Positions 1 through 7,909 of a stretch of DNA of 64,000 nucleotides are shown here, in pieces (position 1 is the first letter of the stretch; every line of letters starts with the position of its first letter). The notes beneath the pieces are model-generated. The model made no database searches. It saw nothing but the letters and a program-made list of their open reading frames with translations, and was not told where the DNA came from. The translations under genes and the position numbers were made by a program. Location of the stretch: the NCBI RefSeq assembly GCF_018255755.1, contig NZ_CP073766.1, positions 7,500,501 to 7,564,500 on the forward strand, read 5' to 3'. The DNA comes from Chitinophaga sp. HK235 (GTDB lineage: Bacteria; Bacteroidota; Bacteroidia; Chitinophagales; Chitinophagaceae).

Positions 1-44
1 TTTTATTGAGTGAATGAAGTTTAATGTGTTAGTAGCAGTCGCTT

Positions 45-503
45 TTACTGCCGGCGTAAATTGTATTCCGGCCCGGAAGTCATCGGGGTTTGCATACTGC
101 GGTCATGCATCTGGATAGTATTGTCATCGATAACTGTAAAGGTGGTGCCTCTGTCTGCCAGGTTTCTGTAGGCGAGTGCAATTTCCTTTGACTGGCTGTT
201 GTAGCTCCATTTGCCAATATTCTCCATTTCGTGTTCCGGCTTGCCTTCTTTGGAAAGATAGGCCTCTTTCAGACTGAAAGTAGAGTCGGTGTTGAAGGTG
301 ATAGAAACGTCGCGTTTGGTGGTACCACCGGGAATGGTCCCTTTGAATACGCCGGCATTAAAGGCGGCCGTTTCCATTGCAGGTGCAGGAGTGTTGGCCA
401 TAGCATTGGGTTCTTCTTTTTTTGTGGTATTGCCTCCTTTACAGGCAATCATCATAGCGGCAGCAACAATACAGAAAGCGGGAAAAAAGCTTGCTTTGTT
501 CAT
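45..503 (-). CDS. NlpE-like lipoprotein
   Basis: Predicted 152-residue outer-membrane or periplasmic lipoprotein. The chosen ATG gives a clean signal peptide (MNKASFFPAFCIVAAAMMIAC) with the lipidated Cys at residue 21; a longer reading frame to 614 adds 37 residues that do not look like a leader. After a Lys/Ala/Pro-rich linker, residues about 50-150 hold a small beta-barrel-like domain (FKGTIPGG... KWSYNSQSKEIAL) resembling the NlpE N-terminal domain, known from a copper/envelope-stress lipoprotein of enterobacteria. The CxxC motif of E. coli NlpE is not seen, so a metal role is not supported. It stands alone on the minus strand downstream of the SMR gene. Confidence 0.7.
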   Translation of the reverse strand: MNKASFFPAFCIVAAAMMIACKGGNTTKKEEPNAMANTPAPAMETAAFNAGVFKGTIPGGTTKRDVSITFNTDSTFSLKEAYLSKEGKPEHEMENIGKWSYNSQSKEIALAYRNLADRGTTFTVIDDNTIQMHDRSMQTPMTSGPEYNLRRQ

Positions 504-585
504 ACAGCTGTGTTTTAAGGAGATGAGTATTGTAATGTAAACAGCCGTACAAAGTGGTTTGTTGTCCGGATCGAACGATTTTATA

Positions 586-915
586 CTAGTGAACAGATGA
601 TTTGGAAAATACATTCACAATAATGACACCTGCAATGATAAACAGCAAACCAATAATAGCAGGAGTGTCCAGCTTCTGCTTGAACGCTACCAGGCCAATG
701 ATGGATATCAGTACAATGCCAAGGCCCGACCAGATAGCGTAGGCTATGCCTAAGGGTATCTGTTTTAAGGTAACACTTAAACAATAAAAGGCAATGCTAT
801 ACCCCAGTACCACCAGCACCGAAGGCCATAAGCGGGTGAAGCCCTCAGAAGCTTTCAGTGCTGAAGTGGCAATCACTTCCGCTACAATGGCGATGGATAA
901 CAGTAAATATTTCAT
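586..915 (-). CDS. Small multidrug resistance (EmrE/QacE-type) transporter
   Basis: 109-residue inner-membrane protein with four predicted helices, the usual SMR length. The conserved membrane Glu is at residue 13 (SIAIVAEVIATSALK), matching Glu14 of EmrE. The family signatures SEGFTRLWPS and GIAYAIWSGLGIVLIS are both present. The family exports cationic drugs or guanidinium compounds by proton antiport; the YAIWSG motif and SEGF loop are closer to EmrE/QacE than to SugE/Gdx. ATG at 915 was chosen because it gives the family N-terminus; a second ATG two codons upstream (921) is possible. The frame extends to 1095 but that part is not conserved. Confidence 0.9.
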   Translation of the reverse strand: MKYLLLSIAIVAEVIATSALKASEGFTRLWPSVLVVLGYSIAFYCLSVTLKQIPLGIAYAIWSGLGIVLISIIGLVAFKQKLDTPAIIGLLFIIAGVIIVNVFSKSSVH

Positions 916-1050
916 CAGCATTTCATTTGCAGCTAAAATACTGGTAACACTGCTGAAATAAAATTTTTTATCTGATGAAAGAGAAGGTGTGCAGGAATAT
1001 TTATCTGAAAGCGTGTATGCTTCAACGTTATTAAATGTATTAAGGGTAAA

Positions 1051-1109
1051 ATAAGAAGGGCTGACCGGGTTGAAAATGCCTGAAGGCACTATCAACTGGT
1101 GGTCAGCCC
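1051..1109 (-). terminator. Branched hairpin terminator downstream of the amine oxidase operon
   Basis: A 9-bp perfect inverted repeat (GGGCTGACC at 1058-1066, GGTCAGCCC at 1101-1109) encloses a second small hairpin (TGCC-TGAA-GGCA at 1077-1088). Read on the minus strand it is followed by a T-rich run (TTCTTATTTT). It lies about 40 bp after the stop codon of the amine oxidase gene, so a transcription terminator is the simplest reading; a structured 3' element is the alternative. Confidence 0.5.
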
Positions 1110-1149
1110 GGTTGTATCCGGTGTTAGGGTGTAATCCCGGAGATCAGGT

Positions 1150-2772
1150 TTATTTCATCATGACTGGTACCGGCTGTTCTATCAGCTTTTTCAGCATGAT
1201 ATCTGCCGTCTGCAGTGCGCCTTCTACCCAGCCCTGGGCGTCGGAGTAGGCTTCTCCGCAGATGAACATCGGACAGTCAGCGAGCGGATGAGCGATTTTA
1301 TCTCTCACTTCCCAGCTCTTAACGCCGATATTCCAGCTGTTCCAGCCGCCACCATAGGGATCTTCACCCCAGTCACGATAGGCAGCGCTTTTTACCAGCG
1401 GGGTACGTTCGATGTCATGTACCTGGGCAAGCTGACGGGATAGTTCTTCCACCATCCTTCTGGGGGCAGAATACTGGGTCCAGTCCTGGTTCAGGCCAAA
1501 CATGGCCAGGCCTTTGCGGACGCCCAGTTTGTCGTCTTTGCCGACATAGGGATCTGTCAGCGTTTTGGCTCTGCCGATACGCCATGCGAGTGAACGTTGT
1601 GCGCGGAGCCCATCCCAGAAACCGGTATTGTCGCCATCGTCATAACTGGCGAGCAGCATGGCTTTTCCCTGCGTTACAGGCTCCCCGTTGTCTGCCGGCC
1701 AGTAATAGGTTTGCCTTACGGGGATGTCTGTTACAGTGCGGCCTGCCACTATCGGAGGATATGGCGGGGCGCTCACAATCTCTGTCCACCAGGGACTGTC
1801 GTAGGTGCTGAAGAGTTTGAATAAGGGCCTGCCGGTAACGCTGGCGATCAGTGGCTTTATCTCCTGCAGTTTGGGGCAGTTGGGCGCCAGCAGGTCGAGC
1901 GAACGCCGGGGCATAGCCAGGATCAGCTCCTTGGCGATAACGGTCTCCTGACCGAAGTAGAGCTCAAAGTAGCCGTCTCTCCACTCAAAGCCTTCCAGCT
2001 TTTTGTTGAGGGTAATGGTGCCGCCCATCTCTTCAAACAGTCTTGCCAGTGTGATCGGCACCTGTTGGAAGCCATTGGTAAAGCCTTTGTACACAGGAGC
2101 AACACCAAAGTCTGACAGGTACCAGGGGATGGCGTCGGCAGCGTTCCAGTTGACCAGCGTAGAGTCGTAGCCGCCGGCATCCAGGTTAAACTGGTAGCCT
2201 TCACTGCTCATTACCATATACAGCAGGTTCCAGAAGCCCCATTGGTAAAGCGGTACGCCGTCATATTTGGCGGTCTTCACCATCTCGCGCCGTTCTGCAT
2301 CAGTGGCTTCCACGATGCCGGGAACAGCTTTTTCGATGGCTTCCACGATAATGGCGCCAGGGGTCTTGCCGTATTCACCTTCAGGCAACACGTAAGGTAC
2401 CTTCGCAGGGTCCTTGGTGAAGTCTTCCAGGCGCAGGTATTTGCCACGGAGATAGGCGATATTCTGTGGCTCGTCTACCGGGAAGGGATACAGCGTGATC
2501 TGCTCTGCTGCCGGCAGTTTGCTGTTCAGCACATCGATCAACGCTTTAATAAGGGGTTGTACATCTTCGAGTATACGCATGCCGCCCAGCTCTGCTATCA
2601 TGTTGTCGATGCCGGGAGGTCTTACCGACAGCAGCCGGCCACCGATATGGTCAGAGCCTTCAAAAACGGCGATCTTTTTTTTGTCGCCATATTTCTCTTT
2701 CAGTTTCCAGGCGCTGTACACGCCGGAAACGCCGCCGCCAATGATAGCGATATCCAGTGTTTCGTTTGTCAT
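1150..2772 (-). CDS. Flavin-dependent amine/L-amino acid oxidase family protein
   Basis: 540-residue FAD enzyme of the flavin monoamine oxidase superfamily. The N-terminal dinucleotide-binding motif is clear (IAIIGGGVSGVYSAWKL, residues 9-25) with the downstream acidic residue and GGR (VFEGSDHIGGR). The C-terminal FAD motif is also present (CGEAYSDAQGWVEGALQTAD, about residues 504-523). No signal peptide is seen, so it should be cytoplasmic. Family members oxidise amines or amino acids to imines with peroxide release; the substrate cannot be read from sequence. It is the second gene after the ThDP enzyme (30 bp apart, same strand), so the two are probably co-transcribed and may act in sequence on an amino acid and its 2-oxo acid (inference). 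Confidence 0.85.
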   Translation of the reverse strand: MTNETLDIAIIGGGVSGVYSAWKLKEKYGDKKKIAVFEGSDHIGGRLLSVRPPGIDNMIAELGGMRILEDVQPLIKALIDVLNSKLPAAEQITLYPFPVDEPQNIAYLRGKYLRLEDFTKDPAKVPYVLPEGEYGKTPGAIIVEAIEKAVPGIVEATDAERREMVKTAKYDGVPLYQWGFWNLLYMVMSSEGYQFNLDAGGYDSTLVNWNAADAIPWYLSDFGVAPVYKGFTNGFQQVPITLARLFEEMGGTITLNKKLEGFEWRDGYFELYFGQETVIAKELILAMPRRSLDLLAPNCPKLQEIKPLIASVTGRPLFKLFSTYDSPWWTEIVSAPPYPPIVAGRTVTDIPVRQTYYWPADNGEPVTQGKAMLLASYDDGDNTGFWDGLRAQRSLAWRIGRAKTLTDPYVGKDDKLGVRKGLAMFGLNQDWTQYSAPRRMVEELSRQLAQVHDIERTPLVKSAAYRDWGEDPYGGGWNSWNIGVKSWEVRDKIAHPLADCPMFICGEAYSDAQGWVEGALQTADIMLKKLIEQPVPVMMK

Positions 2773-2802
2773 AGGACTATTTTTATTGGTTATAAGAAGG
2801 AT

Positions 2803-4761
2803 TTAAAAAATTGCAGGCATATTGGCCGGAACATGACCGTTGCCATTTCCCCTGCTTGCAGCTTCTTTGGCCAGCTGGGCGGTAACGCCGTCGCTGTGGA
2901 AAACGTCGAGGGTGGGCTGCATAAAATAGTGTTTGTTGATCTCTGCTTCCCGGACAATTTTGGAAGTATCCGTTGGGGTTACCGGCGTATCCTGCGCTAT
3001 GCGCATATCCAGTATGTAAGAGGTCTTGTTGTTTAACACATGGTCGACCGCTTTTTCGATAGCAGCTTTCACATTATCGGGCGTCTCCACTTTTTCACCG
3101 CTTTGACCACCGAAAGCCTGTGCCAGGCTTACATAGTTGATGACAGGAGCTTCCAGCCGCAGATAGGAAGGGTCCATGGTTTTGGGATGCCATTGATAAC
3201 CGGGCGCTTCTCCATAGGCAGACACCACCTGTTGAAGTCCCATCTGCAGGGTGTGGTATTCGTGGTTGTTGGTGATGATATAGAGGATGGGTAGTTGTTC
3301 GTGTGCGGCGGTCCACCATACTTGCGGGTAAAACAGTGCGGAGCCGTCGCCTACCGCATTGATGACCAGCTTAGGTGTGATGCCCTGAACAGTGGTTTGT
3401 TCCAGTTTGATACCGATGGAGGCCGGCATAGACCATCCCAGCGAACCACCAGCCACGCAGTAATAGCTGATTGGTTTGGCACCGGTGGTGCCCAGGGGCA
3501 GATAATACTGGAAAGGAGCACCGTCAGAAACAGCTTCATGCACATACACGTATTTGTCTACGAGGCCGCGTTTTTCGATAGCCTCCTTCAGGGCGCTGGC
3601 GATCACTACGCTCCATATTTTTTCTTCCTTCATGGCACTTTGCAGGTAGGCTGCCCAGTTTTTGGCGCGTTCGCCATCCATCACTTTCATCTCCTGGTTT
3701 CTTTCGGCCGCACCCTGTGGAGGTTTGGCTTTCACGTACCGGTTCAGGAGGGGCAGGGTGGTTTTGATATCGCCGAAGATGGCGGCTTCGCCGTAATAGT
3801 TTTTAGCGATGTCCCAGGTGTTGTTGGTAAGATATATCTGTTTGAGGTGTTCGGGGAAGAGGGGACCATCGGAATATTTGAAGACGGCCAGTTGTGCCTG
3901 TGCACCAAAGCCTACGAGGAAGGCCAGGTCATGTTTATTGAAGATGTCCTGTATGGCGCTCTGGCTGCCGGGCAGCTCTCCCTGCCAGTGGTAGTCGTTG
4001 TTGGGGAAATTGGCTACGCTGCTGAATGTCTGTAATACCACGGGTGCGCCGGTCAGCTCGGCAAGCTCCTGCAGTTCGGGCCATGCGTCTGCGTAACCTA
4101 CGGCATCACCGGCTACAATAACCGGGCTTTGGCTGGCGGCAAACAGCTCTGCAGCCTGACGGATAGTGGCGTCGTCGCCGGTAAAATGCGGAGAGATACG
4201 GGTGACACCTTTTACCTTGTCGGTATCCCTGATGGCCACCATGGTAAAGTCCCAGGGGATGGAAATAAATACAGGACCGTTAGGAGGTGCCATCGCTTCC
4301 TTAAAAGCCCTTTGCAATACCAGTGGTATTTCGGCGGGGGTACGTACTTCATGCGCCCATTTGGTATACTCACGGGCCAGTTCTACCAGATTGGAGGCGA
4401 GCAGTGGTTCCTGGGTAACCAGTTCGTTCTGTTGCTGGCAACAAAGGATCACCAGTGGCATTTCAGAGCGGTAGGCATTGAACAGGTTGCCAATGCTATG
4501 AGCAATACCGGGGGTGACATGAACCACCAGTACGCCGGGTTTACCGGTCATACGGGCAGATCCCATCGCCGCACCGATGGCAATGTTCTCGTGCAGGCAT
4601 TCGATGTATTTTACACCGTTAACCTCGTAACTGGTACCGTCGATAATAGGGATTTCATTAGTACCGGGCACACCAAAGATGTAATGTATGCCCAGGTCCT
4701 TCAGAATGTCGAACACGTAGTCCCGTGTCCAACGGGTCACGTTGGAGGAAGTTTTAGCCAT
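2803..4761 (-). CDS. Thiamine diphosphate-dependent enzyme (decarboxylase/acetolactate synthase-like)
   Basis: 652-residue ThDP enzyme with the usual Pyr, central and PP domains. Visible marks are FGVPGTNE (about residue 29), the cofactor-activating Glu58 in ECLHENIAIG, and the Mg-ThDP motif starting GDGSALFY (471-473) and ending TNN (498-499). It resembles benzoylformate decarboxylase / acetohydroxyacid synthase-type enzymes, but with about 100 extra residues, including a C-terminal Gly/Asn-rich tail. The family decarboxylates or ligates 2-oxo acids; the exact substrate is unknown. It is first in a two-gene operon with a flavin amine oxidase, which could supply a 2-oxo acid by oxidative deamination (inference). 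Confidence 0.85.
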   Translation of the reverse strand: MAKTSSNVTRWTRDYVFDILKDLGIHYIFGVPGTNEIPIIDGTSYEVNGVKYIECLHENIAIGAAMGSARMTGKPGVLVVHVTPGIAHSIGNLFNAYRSEMPLVILCCQQQNELVTQEPLLASNLVELAREYTKWAHEVRTPAEIPLVLQRAFKEAMAPPNGPVFISIPWDFTMVAIRDTDKVKGVTRISPHFTGDDATIRQAAELFAASQSPVIVAGDAVGYADAWPELQELAELTGAPVVLQTFSSVANFPNNDYHWQGELPGSQSAIQDIFNKHDLAFLVGFGAQAQLAVFKYSDGPLFPEHLKQIYLTNNTWDIAKNYYGEAAIFGDIKTTLPLLNRYVKAKPPQGAAERNQEMKVMDGERAKNWAAYLQSAMKEEKIWSVVIASALKEAIEKRGLVDKYVYVHEAVSDGAPFQYYLPLGTTGAKPISYYCVAGGSLGWSMPASIGIKLEQTTVQGITPKLVINAVGDGSALFYPQVWWTAAHEQLPILYIITNNHEYHTLQMGLQQVVSAYGEAPGYQWHPKTMDPSYLRLEAPVINYVSLAQAFGGQSGEKVETPDNVKAAIEKAVDHVLNNKTSYILDMRIAQDTPVTPTDTSKIVREAEINKHYFMQPTLDVFHSDGVTAQLAKEAASRGNGNGHVPANMPAIF

Positions 4762-5069
4762 AAGTAAAATGATGGTTTGGAGTTACAGAATTGACTTTTA
4801 TTTCAAGCATGGAAACCTTGCTGATGTACAGATCCGGGGATAAGCTTATCCCTGTTTTAAATAACTGGAAATGGCGCCTCCTTCACCGGAAATATCATGG
4901 ATCCAGGGTTTTAAAAGTTCAAAATAGAGATAGTAACTGTTGCCCGCGCTTATGGTTTGATTTTGAGAGAACACAGCAGGCGAAACGCCCGCTGCTAACA
5001 AATACTAATGCTTGTGATAGTAATGGGAAATAGTTAGTTGTCCTGATGGAATCAGTTTTACTAAGATAA
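4762..5069. other. Intergenic region, no gene supported
   Basis: About 300 bp upstream of the ThDP gene and downstream of the GDCCVxC gene. It should contain the promoter of the ThDP-oxidase operon, but no consensus TTTG/TAnnTTTG pair was found. An imperfect GC-rich hairpin (AGCAGGCG ... CGCCCGCTGCT) sits near 4976-4998. Open frames here are short and not gene-like. Confidence 0.4.
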
Positions 5070-5300
5070 TTATATTTTTTCAACAGCCAATTTTTTCTTG
5101 AGGGGATTTTGACAGCAGGGCCTGTTCTGCTGTACAGGCGGATATTTGACGCTGCCGTAACTACAAAATACACAGCAGTCACTTTTTAATGGCTGTAGCT
5201 GCTGATGGCAGTTTTTACATTCATAAAAATAACGGCAGGCATTGGTCAGCATGAATTCATTTTTGCTGTGGCCGCAATGCGGACAGGTGATATTACTCAC
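5070..5300 (-). CDS. GDCCVxC-type small zinc-binding-like protein
   Basis: 76-residue cytoplasmic protein with ITCPHCGH at residues 4-11, YECKNC at residues 26-31 and SDCCVFCSYG at residues 40-49, followed by YPPVQ. This is the pattern of the GDCCVxC domain family, some members of which are selenoproteins; here the first Gly is Ser. The paired CxxC motifs suggest a zinc ribbon. Function is unknown. The only available start is GTG at 5300, which follows directly on the TGA of the upstream gene and lies in the same reading frame. Translation may therefore be by re-initiation; read-through of the TGA is less likely but possible. Confidence 0.7.
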   Translation of the reverse strand: MSNITCPHCGHSKNEFMLTNACRYFYECKNCHQQLQPLKSDCCVFCSYGSVKYPPVQQNRPCCQNPLKKKLAVEKI

Positions 5301-5744
5301 TCATTGCCGGGATGACAATTCATAAGCCTGCATCAGGTCATGTTTATAACCATGTATCCAGGTCCAGTTGTCGCCCAGCGGGCTGAAGTCAACCTCGCCG
5401 TCAAGCCCATAGGCCCGGATCTCACCATCCGGATCATCCTCTTCATCAAACATGGCCCTTGCGATAAAGGTAAACCTTCCCCATTGGAAGGCAAAGATCT
5501 GCCCATTGTCAGGGTTAATAAACATATGATGGTAGCTCAGTGTGTATTTGGTGTTTTCAGGCAGGGTGCCACCGTACCGGTCATCAAAAAGGAAGGTGAT
5601 GCTGCCTTCGTCAAAAGGGCTTCCGGCTTCTCTTCCGGCGGCAAAAAAAATTTCCCGGGCTGCTATCTCCTCCGGAGACAGATTCAGGTAGGCCAGCACC
5701 TTATCATTGTCGCGGTTGCTGATGATTTTATCCAGTATATGCAT
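5301..5744 (-). CDS. Hypothetical protein, acidic, cytoplasmic
   Basis: 147 residues, no signal peptide or membrane segment, rich in Asp/Glu and aromatics (FDEGSITFLFDDRYG, RAMFDEEDDPDGEIRAYG). No family was recognised with certainty. It is followed without any gap by the GDCCVxC gene in the same frame, so the two are surely one transcript. Start ATG at 5744 gives a plausible N-terminus (MHILDKIISNRDN). Confidence 0.65.
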   Translation of the reverse strand: MHILDKIISNRDNDKVLAYLNLSPEEIAAREIFFAAGREAGSPFDEGSITFLFDDRYGGTLPENTKYTLSYHHMFINPDNGQIFAFQWGRFTFIARAMFDEEDDPDGEIRAYGLDGEVDFSPLGDNWTWIHGYKHDLMQAYELSSRQ

Positions 5745-5828
5745 AGGTGTTAGAGGTAATCAGATCCTAAAGATAAAAACATATATGATTGATGAGTTTT
5801 TATTAAATTAGTGTTCACCTATACTATC

Positions 5829-5987
5829 ATGCCAACAATGAAAGTCACTACTGTAGACCTGATTGCGCGCTTATTTTCACTGACTGCATTCGCACAAAAG
5901 GATACAGCCGCCGGTTTAAAAGACCTGCAGCTGAAAGGGAATCTGTTGCCACCCGTAAAATTAATGTTAGGTTATGTTATCGGATAA
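5829..5987 (+). pseudogene. Remnant of a secreted protein gene (signal peptide plus about 25 residues)
   Basis: A 52-codon frame starts MPTMKVTTVDLIARLFSLTA, continues FAQKDTAAGLKDLQLKGN and stops at 5985. The signal-peptide-like start followed by FAQKD and LKDLQLKGN looks like the N-terminus of a longer secreted Bacteroidota protein whose body has been lost. The last 14 bp overlap the start of the next gene in another frame. It could be a genuine short leader peptide, but a truncated remnant seems more likely. Confidence 0.35.
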
Positions 5988-6456
5988 ACGTAAACGGATA
6001 TACGCACTTGTCGTATTGTCAGTTGTTGTACTGGCAGCTTGTAGTACTGCCTATCCTACCACCAATAAGATGAGGGAGGACACCGGATTTTCCATCCCTA
6101 CTGGTGTTAAAAAAGGCAGGAGGTTGATCCATCCTTCTATTCTGTTTAATGAAGCCATGCGTGAATACTGGATCTCCAGAAAATCATTTCCCGCCACGCT
6201 GCAACAGTTCGAGTATTCGGGCGATAAAGCCAGAAAAGCAGTGAAAGACATGCGGGAATCGGGGTTTCTCTCCCTGGATATAGGCTATTCCCTGCTCGAC
6301 TCTATGGAGATATTTTTCACACACAAACCGGTGTATACCCAGCGTGTAGGCAAAACAGACCTGAGCCTCGATGCCAGAGGTGTGTTTATCTATACCGCGA
6401 AAGATTCTTCTGTGATGAATATCACCAAACTGGAAAGAGGGTTGTTTGTTCGTTGA
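5974..6456 (+). CDS. Hypothetical lipoprotein
   Basis: 160 residues with a typical lipoprotein signal: basic start (MLSDKRKRIY), hydrophobic core, and lipobox VVLAAC with Cys at residue 23. The mature part is basic to neutral, with no recognised domain; it includes LIHPSILFNEAMREYW and a C-terminal beta-rich stretch (DLSLDARGVFIYTAKD). It lies 72 bp before exonuclease III in the same direction. Probably exported and anchored in a membrane; function unknown. Confidence 0.7.
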   Translation: MLSDKRKRIYALVVLSVVVLAACSTAYPTTNKMREDTGFSIPTGVKKGRRLIHPSILFNEAMREYWISRKSFPATLQQFEYSGDKARKAVKDMRESGFLSLDIGYSLLDSMEIFFTHKPVYTQRVGKTDLSLDARGVFIYTAKDSSVMNITKLERGLFVR

Positions 6457-6528
6457 AGGTACGTGTGTACTACACCGTATTAATATTTTTAGTTAAATTG
6501 AAGGTATAATCAACAGACAGACCATACT

Positions 6529-7305
6529 ATGAAAATAGCCACCTATAATGTTAACGGGATCAATGCCCGCCTTCCGGTATTACTGCGCTGGTTGAAGGAA
6601 AGTGCGCCGGATGTGGCCTGCCTGCAGGAGCTGAAAGCCCCGCAGGAAAAATTTCCTGAAAACGAAATACGGGAAGCAGGATACGATGTGATCTGGCATG
6701 GCCAGAAAAGCTGGAATGGTGTTGCTATTCTGTCACGCGTAGGTACACCGCAGGAGGTGAGAAGAACATTGCCAGGAGATGAAGAAGATGTAAACAGTCG
6801 TTATATAGAAGCTAATGTCAATGGCATATTGATCGGTTGCCTGTACCTGCCTAATGGTAACCCGGCGCCAGGTCCTAAATTCGATTATAAGCTGGGCTGG
6901 TTTCAGCGGTTGATGGACCACGCAAAACAGCTGCTGGAGCAGAAAGTGCCCGTAGTGCTCACCGGTGACTACAACGTAATGCCCACCGATCTGGATGTAT
7001 ATAAGCCCGAGCGCTGGGTGGATGATGCGCTCTTCAGGCCGGAAGTAAAGGCCGCCTTTCACGAGCTGGTGGCACAGGGCTGGACAGACGCCGTCCGCAA
7101 GTTGCATCCGGGAGAAAAGATCTACACTTTCTGGGACTATTTCCGTAATGCCTACGGACGGGATGCCGGCCTGCGGATTGATCATTTTCTGTTGAGTCCT
7201 GAACTGGACAAACGACTGACCGCCGCCGGCGTAGACCGCCATGTGAGGGGATGGGACAAATCCAGCGACCATGCCCCGGTATGGGTGGAGCTGAAAGACA
7301 AATAA
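6529..7305 (+). CDS. xthA: Exodeoxyribonuclease III (AP endonuclease)
   Basis: 258 residues, the usual length. This Mg-dependent endonuclease/exonuclease/phosphatase-fold enzyme cuts at abasic sites and trims 3' ends in base excision repair. Catalytic residues are all visible: Asn7 (YNVNG), Glu34 (CLQELK), Asp147 and Asn149 (TGDYNVMP), and Asp247-His248 (KSSDHAPVW). IDHFL near residue 217 is also typical of ExoIII. Start ATG at 6529 gives the canonical MKIATYNVNGIN. Monocistronic by appearance; converges with the thioredoxin-like gene 17 bp downstream. Confidence 0.95.
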   Translation: MKIATYNVNGINARLPVLLRWLKESAPDVACLQELKAPQEKFPENEIREAGYDVIWHGQKSWNGVAILSRVGTPQEVRRTLPGDEEDVNSRYIEANVNGILIGCLYLPNGNPAPGPKFDYKLGWFQRLMDHAKQLLEQKVPVVLTGDYNVMPTDLDVYKPERWVDDALFRPEVKAAFHELVAQGWTDAVRKLHPGEKIYTFWDYFRNAYGRDAGLRIDHFLLSPELDKRLTAAGVDRHVRGWDKSSDHAPVWVELKDK

Positions 7306-7321
7306 TAAAAGCTGCTTACCA

Positions 7322-7903
7322 TCAGGCGACGCTTGTGCTGCAGGTGCTGTTGATAACGCTCAGTAATTCCTGCTGCAGGCTGCGGCCTTTATCTTCATTA
7401 TACCACTGCTGCAGTTCAATTTTCATTTGTTCAAAATCTGCGTTGGCAGCCTTGAGCCGGTCATACAGTACCTGACAGCCCACTGGCCTGGGTCCCCAAA
7501 CGGCCATATCGTTATTGTCATTATCACGGATGATCAGTTTGGGAATGGACTTGCCGCCGTTGGTCAGGTATTGTTCGATCAGGAAAGGAGCAGTGTCACG
7601 CAGCTGAATGTCCAGCTGGATAAGTGGATTCAGCTCCGCGATCTTATACAGGAAGGGCACGATGTGTGATGCATCGCCGCACCAGGGTTCGGTGATAACG
7701 ATCCACTGCTGTGGTTCCGTAATATTTTTTACGGCGGTGATCATCTCTTCGCTGAGTACACCGATTTTTAACCAGCGTTGTTGTCTCGACCAGTTGAGCT
7801 TTGTATAGTTGAGATAATCGGGATTGTTATAGGGAGCTGTCGGGTTGGCATCTTGCAGGATACTTTCAAAAACCTGCTGATAAGCTGTAAAATTCATCTG
7901 CAC
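7322..7903 (-). CDS. Thioredoxin-family protein (Thioredoxin_9-like)
   Basis: 193 residues, no signal peptide, so cytoplasmic. The central region (ITEPWCGDASHIVPFLYKI, about residues 70-88) is the altered active site of a Bacteroidota thioredoxin-like family, with a single Cys where thioredoxins have CxxC. A cis-Pro region follows (SIPKLIIRD). With one Cys it cannot act as a classical dithiol oxidoreductase; a binding or peroxide-reducing role is possible. It is 6 bp downstream of the nucleosidase gene and probably co-transcribed with it. Confidence 0.8.
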   Translation of the reverse strand: MQMNFTAYQQVFESILQDANPTAPYNNPDYLNYTKLNWSRQQRWLKIGVLSEEMITAVKNITEPQQWIVITEPWCGDASHIVPFLYKIAELNPLIQLDIQLRDTAPFLIEQYLTNGGKSIPKLIIRDNDNNDMAVWGPRPVGCQVLYDRLKAANADFEQMKIELQQWYNEDKGRSLQQELLSVINSTCSTSVA

Positions 7904-7909
7904 ACTATT

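Noticed and set aside
2242..3036. 264-codon plus-strand open frame across the oxidase/ThDP junction
   Set aside because: It is antisense to two well-supported enzyme genes and shows no domain.
4791..5033. 80-codon plus-strand frame in the gap upstream of the ThDP gene
   Set aside because: Composition is not protein-like and it would occupy the promoter region of the operon; no homology recognised.
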